Origin: Alphaproteobacteria bacterium
Lineage (GTDB): Bacteria; Pseudomonadota; Alphaproteobacteria; Sphingomonadales; Sphingomonadaceae
Length of the DNA: 64,000 bases
Assembly (NCBI GenBank): GCA_030431875.1
Contig: JAUIIG010000005.1
Location: 1 to 64,000 of the forward strand
Direction: 5' to 3'
Shown here: piece by piece, positions 55,740 through 62,414 of the stretch
Position numbering within the stretch: the first letter of the stretch is position 1
Layout of the letters: each line of letters begins with the position of its first letter
Made by a program: the position numbers and the translations under genes
The notes under the pieces: model-generated
Databases searched by the model: none
What the model saw: only the letters and a program-made list of their open reading frames with translations
What the model was told of the DNA's origin: nothing

Positions 55740-56620
55740 CAGCGCGCGCCCTCGCGCAGCAGCGCCATCAGGTAGTCGCCATAGCCCGACTTCACCAGCG
55801 GCGCGGCAATGGCTTCCAGTGCCGCATCGTCGATCCAGCCCTGCCGCCAGGCGATTTCCTCGGGGCAGCAGATCTTCAGGCCCTGCCGTTCCTCGGTAAT
55901 GCGCACGTAAGTGGCCGCATCGAGCAGCGAGGCGTGGGTGCCGGTGTCGAGCCAGGCATAGCCGCGGCCCATGATCTCCACCGACAGCGAACCGTCGTCG
56001 AGGTAGAGGCGGTTGAGGTCGGTAATCTCCAGCTCGCCGCGCGGCGAAGGCCTCAGGCCTCGCGCCCGGTCCACCACGGTGCCGTCGTAGAAATAGAGCC
56101 CGGTCACGGCATAATTGGACTTCGGCCGGACGGGCTTTTCTTCGATCGACACCGCCGTGCCCGACTGGTCGAACTCGACCACGCCATAGGCCTCGGGATT
56201 GTTGACCCGATAGGCGAAAACGCTTGCCCCGCTCTCGCGCCCGGCGGCGCTGGACAGCAGTTCGGGCAGGCCGTGGCCGTAGAAGATGTTGTCGCCCAGC
56301 ACGAGCGCGCTCGGGTCATTCCCGACGAAGTCGGCACCGATATGGAAGGCCTGCGCCAGCCCTTCCGGCTGCGGCTGCACGGCATAGGAGATGGCCACGC
56401 CGAAGTCCGAACCGTCACCCAGCACGCGCTGGAACTGGGCCTGGTCTTCGGGCGTGGTGATGATCAGAACGTCGCGAATGCCAGCCAGCATCAGCGTGCT
56501 GAGCGGGTAGTAGATCATCGGCTTGTCGAAGACCGGCATCAGCTGCTTCGAGACGCCGCGCGTCAACGGATAAAGCCGGGTACCGGAGCCGCCGGCCAGG
56601 ATGATGCCCTTGCGCGCCAT
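55739..56620 (-). CDS. rfbA: glucose-1-phosphate thymidylyltransferase
   Basis: This 293-residue enzyme makes dTDP-glucose, the first step to dTDP-rhamnose. It has [22 protein letters not shown] (5-26), [16 protein letters not shown] and the EKP motif. ATG at 56620 gives the usual N-terminus; ATG at 56644 is possible. It heads the rfbA-C-D-B operon, whose stops and starts all overlap. Rhamnose is a normal part of sphingan EPS. Confidence 0.95.
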   Translation of the reverse strand: MARKGIILAGGSGTRLYPLTRGVSKQLMPVFDKPMIYYPLSTLMLAGIRDVLIITTPEDQAQFQRVLGDGSDFGVAISYAVQPQPEGLAQAFHIGADFVGNDPSALVLGDNIFYGHGLPELLSSAAGRESGASVFAYRVNNPEAYGVVEFDQSGTAVSIEEKPVRPKSNYAVTGLYFYDGTVVDRARGLRPSPRGELEITDLNRLYLDDGSLSVEIMGRGYAWLDTGTHASLLDAATYVRITEERQGLKICCPEEIAWRQGWIDDAALEAIAAPLVKSGYGDYLMALLREGAR

Positions 56621-56807
56621 TGTGATCGTTTTCGTCCTTGCCATCCCCAGCCAAACGCGGTGTTGCCTCGCAGTATGGCTCGGCGGCGTCAAATACTTAT
56701 TGCCGCGCTTCCCCAGCCGTAAATGCAGGGGGCGTGGACGCAGCAAAGCACCCCATAAACCTTAGCTTGGCGTTGCCTTGGCGCGATTGCTTGCTCTAAC
56801 CGCTCAG

Positions 56808-56823
56808 GTCGGACTGTTCCGAC
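56808..56823 (+). other. short hairpin before WecB-type gene
   Basis: GTCGGA and TCCGAC flank CTGT, ending 19 bp before the ATG at 56843. It could influence translation start; no more can be said. Confidence 0.3.
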
Positions 56824-56842
56824 GACCTCGCGGGGATGGATA

Positions 56843-57637
56843 ATGAAGAGGATCTTCTTTTTCGACACCCCCATCGACCTGCTCGACATGGGCCAGACCG
56901 TTGCCCTTGCCGAAGCGGCCATGGCCGGGGGCAGGCCCCTCCGTCATACCGCCATCAACGTGGCCAAGCTGGTCAAGCTCATGCGCGATCCGGAACTGGC
57001 CGAAGATGTCTGCGGCAGCGATGTGGTGGGGATTGATGGCATGGGGATCGTCTACGGCCTGAAGCTGTTCGGTCTGCGCGATATCGATCGGGTTTCGGGG
57101 GTCGACCTGATGCTGGCGCTGATGGACCACTGTGCCCGGACAGGGCGTCGCCCTTATGTGCTGGGTGCTCGGCAGGAACAGCTGGACAAGGCGCTGGCCG
57201 AAGCAAGGGCGCGTTTTCCCGGTCTCGAGTTCGCCGGGTCGCGCAATGGCTATTTCACCGCTGAGGAAGAGCCGCAGGTCGTTGCCGATATCCGCGCGTC
57301 GGGTGCTGATTGCCTGTTCGTCGCCATGCCGACCCCGCGCAAGGAACGCTTCCTCAAGGCCCATGCCGATGCGCTGGGCGTGCCCTTCGTCATGGGCGTA
57401 GGCGGTTCGATCGACGTGCTTGCAGGCCATGTCAGCCGCGCGCCGCAGTGGATGCAGAAGACCGGGCTCGAATGGTTCCACCGGATGGTGAAGGAACCGC
57501 GCAAGATGGTGGGACGCTACGCCACGACCAACACGGCTTACGCCGCCATGCTGCTCTCTTCCTTCTTGCGGCGGCGCAATCCTGTCGCTGACGAACCGAC
57601 GGGCCGGTTCCACCCCTATTCTTCTGCCTTGCGGTAG
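56843..57637 (+). CDS. WecB/TagA/CpsF family glycosyltransferase
   Basis: This 264-residue enzyme (GT26) has GIDGMGIVYGLKLFGL and RVSGVDLMLALMD, PYVLGARQEQLDKAL, and CLFVAMPTPRKERFLKAHAD, all typical. It adds a sugar (often ManNAc or GlcA type) to a lipid-linked acceptor on the membrane. It is divergent from rfbA and ends 10 bp from the convergent acyltransferase. Confidence 0.9.
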   Translation: MKRIFFFDTPIDLLDMGQTVALAEAAMAGGRPLRHTAINVAKLVKLMRDPELAEDVCGSDVVGIDGMGIVYGLKLFGLRDIDRVSGVDLMLALMDHCARTGRRPYVLGARQEQLDKALAEARARFPGLEFAGSRNGYFTAEEEPQVVADIRASGADCLFVAMPTPRKERFLKAHADALGVPFVMGVGGSIDVLAGHVSRAPQWMQKTGLEWFHRMVKEPRKMVGRYATTNTAYAAMLLSSFLRRRNPVADEPTGRFHPYSSALR

Positions 57638-57647
57638 CAGGGCCCTG

Positions 57648-58721
57648 TCAGACGCCGCTTCGCTGCAATAGCCCATCGTCGCGGCTGCCGGCACCCAGCA
57701 GGGCATTAAGCTGAAGGGTCATTGGCCGTTCCACGAAACGGTAGGCCAGCAAGCTTGCAGCATAGGTCGCCAGCATGAGCGATATCACGAAGGTCCAGGC
57801 ACCAAGGCTGAACGGGAACAGCCTGATCCAGGCATGGGCCAGCGGCACGTGCAAAAGGTAGAGCGCGTAGCTGGCGTCGCCCAACCGGTCGACAAGGCCA
57901 AAGGCGGGCACGCGTAGCGGTCCACCTAGTACGGCCAATGCCAGCAGAGACGCCGGGATGCCCGCCCAGGCGAGATAGGTGAAATCGAGAGCATCGGCCT
58001 GTGCTGGTGCGGGAAGGACCATGGCGCAGAGCAGTGCCAGGGCCAAGGACAGGTAGCGGGCAGCGGCAGGCAGGGAGTGCCTCGCCTCGCGCATCCAGGC
58101 CAAGGCCATGCCGACGAGGAAAAGCAGCAGCACCGGCCGCGTAAGGCTGGTCAGGGCGGCGCTTTCGACGGGAACGAGGATGCCAGCCGCCACCAGCCCG
58201 CACAGGGCAAGGGCTGCGAATCCTACCGATCCGGCGCGCCCTTTCGCGAGACCAATGCCGAAGAGCAGGTAGAAAACCATTTCGTAGAACAGTGTCCATC
58301 CCGGCCACAGCAGGAACAACGGCCGTCCCTGGAAACCGGCTTGATCCAGCGGTAACAGCGCCAGCGAGCCCGGCAGTTGCGACAGGTCGAAGGGTTGGTC
58401 GAAGGCGAGGAAAACCCCCAGCAGTACGAAGGTCGCCAGCCAGTAGGGTGGCAAGATGCGGACAGCGCGCCTCGTCCAGAATGTGCGCGCGGCACCGGCC
58501 CTGGCGAACAGGTTCCGCGAAGAAACGACCATGACGTAGCCGGACACGACAAAGAACATCGCGACCCCTATCTGCGCCGGATAGGCACCGATGTTGGGAA
58601 TGCCGAGTCCGGAACCAACCCCGTCAGCAAAAGCGAAGGCCCCGTGCGCAATTGCTACCACACCGGCGGCAACCGCGCGCAGCAACTGGACCGATTCCAC
58701 CTTCTCGTGCGCCCTGGACAT
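57648..58721 (-). CDS. acyltransferase family 3 membrane protein
   Basis: This 357-residue membrane acyltransferase has the N-terminal signature VQLLRAVAAGVVAIAHGAFA with His and Arg, FVVSGYVM, and about ten membrane segments; the RRAVRILPPYWLAT segment is standard. It would acetylate or acylate EPS from the inner membrane. ATG at 58721 places the signature at the N-terminus; a longer frame upstream is a shadow. It is divergent from the second acyltransferase. Confidence 0.9.
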   Translation of the reverse strand: MSRAHEKVESVQLLRAVAAGVVAIAHGAFAFADGVGSGLGIPNIGAYPAQIGVAMFFVVSGYVMVVSSRNLFARAGAARTFWTRRAVRILPPYWLATFVLLGVFLAFDQPFDLSQLPGSLALLPLDQAGFQGRPLFLLWPGWTLFYEMVFYLLFGIGLAKGRAGSVGFAALALCGLVAAGILVPVESAALTSLTRPVLLLFLVGMALAWMREARHSLPAAARYLSLALALLCAMVLPAPAQADALDFTYLAWAGIPASLLALAVLGGPLRVPAFGLVDRLGDASYALYLLHVPLAHAWIRLFPFSLGAWTFVISLMLATYAASLLAYRFVERPMTLQLNALLGAGSRDDGLLQRSGV

Positions 58722-58847
58722 GGCCGTGCCTGTCCCACGAAATCTGCCGGGCGGGCAAGGCCTCGCGCAGCAAGCCTTGTTGCCACGGCCCGGCGCTTGC
58801 CATAGTCCGGACGTCCTTTCGCAGCGACAGGGCAGGGTGTGGCGTCG

Positions 58848-59657
58848 ATGTCCCGCAACCAGAATGTAGAGATCGCCCGCATTCTCGCCGCGTTCGGGAT
58901 CGTGTGGTTCCACTCTGGCGCCCCCTATGCCGCAGTGGGCTATTCGGGACTGGTCACTTTCATCGCGCTGTCCACCTTCTTCGCCAGCGCAGGCCCGGCA
59001 AAGCTTGCCCGCCGCGTGCTGGTCCCTTGGCTGTTCTGGACCGTTTTCTATCTCGGCTGGAGGTTCGCCGCTGACGGCAATCCCTTTATCGAGGGGCTCG
59101 GTCCCTTGGCGTCCATCCTTTACGGCGCGCACCTGTGGTTCCTGCCGTTCATCTTCGTGGTGAACGTTGCCGTCGGCGGACTTGCCTCGCGGCACCTGCC
59201 ACTGGCCTGCGCGTTGCTCGCCCTCGTCATGCTTGCCGCTGTGCCGTGGTGGAGGGATTGGCAGCTCACGCTTGGCCCGCCGCTTGCGCAGTTCGTCCAT
59301 GCCTTGCCCGCCGCCCTGATCGGCGTCGCCTTGCGGACGCGGGCGGGGACTGCGATTGCCGTCCTCGCGCTGGCCGTGGGCTTCTACTGGCAGGAGGGCG
59401 GCGTCAGCTATCCCTATGCGATCGGTGGCGGACTGGCTGTTGCCGCTGTCCTGCTGCCGCGCCTGCCGTGGAAGGTGGAGGCGGTGTCGAGCTGCATGTT
59501 CGGGGTCTACCTTGTGCACATTGCCGCGCTGGGCATCTTCAACCGCATTTCAGGGCCGCAGACCATGCTGACGGTCGTCCTCGCTTTCCTCGCCTCGCTG
59601 GTGGGCGTCTGGGTCTTGCGCCGCTACCTTCCGGCCAGCCGCGTTGTGCTAGGTTGA
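58848..59657 (+). CDS. acyltransferase-like membrane protein
   Basis: This 269-residue protein starts MSRNQNVEIARILAAFGIVWFHSG, the acyltransferase 3-type first segment with His, and has about eight segments, so it is shorter than the usual 350. It may be a compact family member. ATG at 58848 is preferred over GTG at 58839. The nucleotidyltransferase gene follows after 23 bp, so they may be one transcript and it could belong to either the EPS or the peptide cluster. Confidence 0.75.
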   Translation: MSRNQNVEIARILAAFGIVWFHSGAPYAAVGYSGLVTFIALSTFFASAGPAKLARRVLVPWLFWTVFYLGWRFAADGNPFIEGLGPLASILYGAHLWFLPFIFVVNVAVGGLASRHLPLACALLALVMLAAVPWWRDWQLTLGPPLAQFVHALPAALIGVALRTRAGTAIAVLALAVGFYWQEGGVSYPYAIGGGLAVAAVLLPRLPWKVEAVSSCMFGVYLVHIAALGIFNRISGPQTMLTVVLAFLASLVGVWVLRRYLPASRVVLG

Positions 59658-59680
59658 GCCGAGGCGCATAGAACCGAGGG

Positions 59681-60829
59681 ATGGCGGCTCCACAGGCAAT
59701 CGACGAGGCCCTGACGGCCCTGTTGCGCGGCGATACCGCCCGCGTGCAGCGCCTTGTGGCTGGCCATGCAGGCTCGGGCGAGGAGATCGCGCAGCGCGCG
59801 GACTATCACGGCATCAGCCACCTGTTGTTCACGCTGGCCGAAGGGCAGGCGAGCTGGCCCAGGCCCCTTGCCGACAATCTCCGGGACACCGCCATGGCGA
59901 GGGAGTTCTGGGAAGCCTCCCACATGCGCGCGGTGCAGCCTGCGCTGGACGCACTGGTGCAGGCAGGTATCACCCCGGTGGTGATGAAGGGAACGGCGCT
60001 GGCATATTCGCTCTATGCCAGCCCGGCATCGCGGACGCGGGGCGATACGGACCTGCTGGTCACTCCGGCCGACCTGTCGCGCGCCCGACAGGTGCTGCAG
60101 GATGCAGGCTTCACGCGCGGCGCGGACGCCCACGGCACGCTGTTCCAGGAAAGCTGGCTTACGCCGTCGGGACGGGACCTCGTCCACGTGATCGACCTGC
60201 ATTGGCAGGCCAACGATTCGCCTGTCCTCCAGCAAGCCTTACCGCTGGAAGGGGGACTGACGCGCACCCGGCCTTTGTCCAGGCTGGGGGACGGTGTGCA
60301 CGCGCTATCGTACGGCGACAGCCTGTTGCAGCAGGCTTTCAACGCCAAGTGGCACAGCGACTTCGGCTTCTTCCTCGGCCACGAGCGCGTAACCGGGATG
60401 CGGCGACTGATCTGGGCCTATGACATGCATTTGCTGCTCCAAGCGATGGATGCGGAAGAGCTGGAATCAATCGTGCAGCGCGCGGCAAAGGTTGGCGCAG
60501 CGCCTGCCCTGCTGGAAGCCATCGAGCATGCGCAGGCGGTGCTCGGCACTCCGGTCGACGAGCATTTGCTCACGCGTTTGCGCGAGGCGCCTGCCGATAC
60601 CCCGATCATGCGTTACCTGCGCACCGATGACATGATCGCTCGCCGGAAAGCCGATCTGCGCGCTACCCGCGGATTGCGGGCCCAGGCACGGTTCGTCGCT
60701 GGAATGCTGCTTCCACCGCCGCACCATCTGCGCAAGCGGTTTCCCCGTGCCCAAGGCTGGCCTTTGCCCTTGCTTTACCTGCGCTATGCCGGGGCCAGCG
60801 CCATGCGGGTACTATCCGCCCGCGGGTAG
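59681..60829 (+). CDS. nucleotidyltransferase family protein, lasso-cluster type
   Basis: This 382-residue protein resembles the NTP_transf_5-type nucleotidyltransferases: VVMKGTALAYSLYASPASRTRGDTDLLV (about 98-125) with the GxxxD-type DTD metal pair, then LHWQAND. Such proteins are found in some lasso-peptide clusters beside an HPr-kinase-like protein, where they modify the product. It converges with the PqqD gene, their stops being one base apart. Direct function is inferred from the neighbours. Confidence 0.78.
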   Translation: MAAPQAIDEALTALLRGDTARVQRLVAGHAGSGEEIAQRADYHGISHLLFTLAEGQASWPRPLADNLRDTAMAREFWEASHMRAVQPALDALVQAGITPVVMKGTALAYSLYASPASRTRGDTDLLVTPADLSRARQVLQDAGFTRGADAHGTLFQESWLTPSGRDLVHVIDLHWQANDSPVLQQALPLEGGLTRTRPLSRLGDGVHALSYGDSLLQQAFNAKWHSDFGFFLGHERVTGMRRLIWAYDMHLLLQAMDAEELESIVQRAAKVGAAPALLEAIEHAQAVLGTPVDEHLLTRLREAPADTPIMRYLRTDDMIARRKADLRATRGLRAQARFVAGMLLPPPHHLRKRFPRAQGWPLPLLYLRYAGASAMRVLSARG

Positions 60830-60830
60830 C

Positions 60831-61112
60831 CTAGTCGGCTGCTACTCTCGCGAGGCCGTTGGCCTGAAGATCTGCTGCCAGTGCGGCCACGTCGGCTTCG
60901 AGTGTGGCCCGCTCCACAGCGAATTCCTGCTCCAGCGCGTCGCAAAGCTCGGCCAGCGACTGCGGGCCGTCTTCGAGCAGCTCCCAGACTCTGCCGCCAA
61001 CCGCGTTGAGACCGAAATATGCCCCGGCTTCAAGGTCGAGCAGGACGGTTTCGCCGCCCACTTCGCGCGCCACGATATCATCGGCGCGCTCGATGCGTTG
61101 GTCCGGTGTCAT
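60831..61112 (-). CDS. PqqD-like RRE protein (lasso B1 type)
   Basis: This 93-residue winged-helix protein has the PqqD pattern: an N-terminal strand (RADDIVAREVGGETVLLDLEAGAYFGLN) and helices (VWELLEDGPQSLAELCDALEQEF). PqqD-like RiPP recognition elements bind leader peptides and deliver them to modifying enzymes; the YxxP leader of the precursor here is the expected target. AGGA precedes ATG 61112. It starts four bases after the HPr-kinase-like gene. Confidence 0.87.
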   Translation of the reverse strand: MTPDQRIERADDIVAREVGGETVLLDLEAGAYFGLNAVGGRVWELLEDGPQSLAELCDALEQEFAVERATLEADVAALAADLQANGLARVAAD

Positions 61113-61116
61113 CACT

Positions 61117-61965
61117 TCAGGTCCTGTAACTTGCGGCATGGTCCACCACGGCGCTTGCCACGTCCGGTAGTGCGGCGTAGTCGCGCGGGTAGTCCAGGGC
61201 AACAAATGGCACCTTCTCTGCCAGGTCGGACAGGCGTTCGAAATGGGCCTTCACCCGAGCCTTGTCTTCGATATCCAGCACAAAGGCATGCTGCATGATC
61301 TCTGCCAGCGCCTGTCGCGGCTGCATCGGGGAAAGCAGCGGACCCGTCGCTTCGCCGGGACCGAGCACGAAGATCGCGCCCAGCCGGGATGGCTCGGCGG
61401 CAAAGGGCAGGGCATCGTTGGCAGCCAGCGCTACCTTGCGAGTGGCAGCGGCGTCGCCTTGCCGGCTGCGGCGCAGGTAATCGGCGGTGTCACCGAACAC
61501 GCGCAGGACCGGTCGCTGCGGGACGACCTCGTAGCTGTCACCGCTGCGTTTTAGTTCGATCAGGTCTTCGGTCAGGAACGGGTTGCCTTCTTTCGCACAG
61601 GCTCCTGCCAACGTAGTCTTTCCCCGGCGCGAAAGGCCGACAAAGGCAACAGCGCCGTGCGGAGTGGCGCAGGCGCTGCCGTGCAAGGCAAGGCCGCCAG
61701 AGTGATTGATCAGCAGCGGCCGGATCGAATTGTGGAACAGGGTGTCGATCGCTGCCGGGTCAGCCTCCGGCGCCGGATGGCAAGCAACCTGATCGCAACC
61801 AGGCCGGATTGTGAAGTCTGCCGTGTCGGGAAAGCGTAGGAGAATGGTGTCACCACGCCGGTGGAAATGGGCAATCGGCATTCCGGCGGGGCTCGTCCAA
61901 CTGTCGAAGGGCGGATCGGCCAGCTCGTCCTGGTGGCAGGCAGGGTGCTTGACGAGACGTGCCAT
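61117..61965 (-). CDS. HPr kinase-like protein
   Basis: This 282-residue protein has a Walker A in FVGLSRRGKTTLAG (about 119-132), the HprK-type P-loop, and an ALHGSA segment before it. In some lasso-peptide clusters such kinases phosphorylate the precursor's C-terminal residue. The start is unclear because it lies 75 bp after the precursor with a terminator between. It is translated close to the PqqD gene. Confidence 0.85.
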   Translation of the reverse strand: MARLVKHPACHQDELADPPFDSWTSPAGMPIAHFHRRGDTILLRFPDTADFTIRPGCDQVACHPAPEADPAAIDTLFHNSIRPLLINHSGGLALHGSACATPHGAVAFVGLSRRGKTTLAGACAKEGNPFLTEDLIELKRSGDSYEVVPQRPVLRVFGDTADYLRRSRQGDAAATRKVALAANDALPFAAEPSRLGAIFVLGPGEATGPLLSPMQPRQALAEIMQHAFVLDIEDKARVKAHFERLSDLAEKVPFVALDYPRDYAALPDVASAVVDHAASYRT

Positions 61966-61986
61966 CGGCTGGTGTCAGCCCCCTAT

Positions 61987-62017
61987 GAAAACGACCGCCC
62001 GGATGCCCGGACGGTCG
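61987..62017 (-). terminator. terminator between precursor and kinase genes
   Basis: On the minus strand CGACCGTCCGG and CCGGGCGGTCG form 11 pairs with one G-T around a four-base loop and are followed by TTTTC. It sits in the gap after the precursor. A partial terminator here is a common way to make much precursor and little modifying enzyme. Confidence 0.88.
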
Positions 62018-62039
62018 CGAAATAGCAGCTTTCGGCAGC

Positions 62040-62414
62040 TCAGTGGAGCTTGATGCCGAGCTTGGCGTAATCGACCTGGCGATAGCCGTCGGGACCGATC
62101 GAAACGGCTTCGGGCACCACACGTTCGACTTCCTGCGCCATGACGCCGAACTGGCGGCCGTGTTTGCCAGCCGACTGGAATTCCGGCTTGTAGTCGAACA
62201 GGTAGAGGTCGAAACCGGCGGGATGTTCGCCGACGCGGGCGATGTTTTCCTTGCAGCGTAGGTCGGACTGGTTGTTCTTGCCGGTGGGGAAGGGGGAATC
62301 TTCGCCAACATCCAGGCTGCCGCCGGTCAGCGCCCGCACGGAACCGAACCGGGTCAGTTGCGGAGCGGCATATTCCTTGCGACATGCATCGCCAGATTTC
62401 TTCATCTTACCCAT
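62040..62414 (-). CDS. lasso-type precursor fused to S74 self-cleaving domain
   Basis: This 124-residue protein starts with a lasso leader: YAAPQLTRFGSVRALTG at 15-31 fits YxxPxLxxxGxxxxxTx exactly, with Thr30 at -2. Next comes GSLDVGEDSPFPTGKNNQ (32-49), with Gly at +1 and Glu7/Asp8 as possible ring acceptors. Residues 50-124 match the peptidase S74 chaperone of phage tail spikes (SDLRCKENIARVG, GVMAQEVERVVPEAV, DGYRQVDYAKLGI). The S74 Ser-Lys dyad (SDxRxK) is kept as Ser50 and Lys55. The start is ATG 62414 or 62405; the gene overlaps the cyclase stop. Product and cleavage are inferred. Confidence 0.85.
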   Translation of the reverse strand: MGKMKKSGDACRKEYAAPQLTRFGSVRALTGGSLDVGEDSPFPTGKNNQSDLRCKENIARVGEHPAGFDLYLFDYKPEFQSAGKHGRQFGVMAQEVERVVPEAVSIGPDGYRQVDYAKLGIKLH

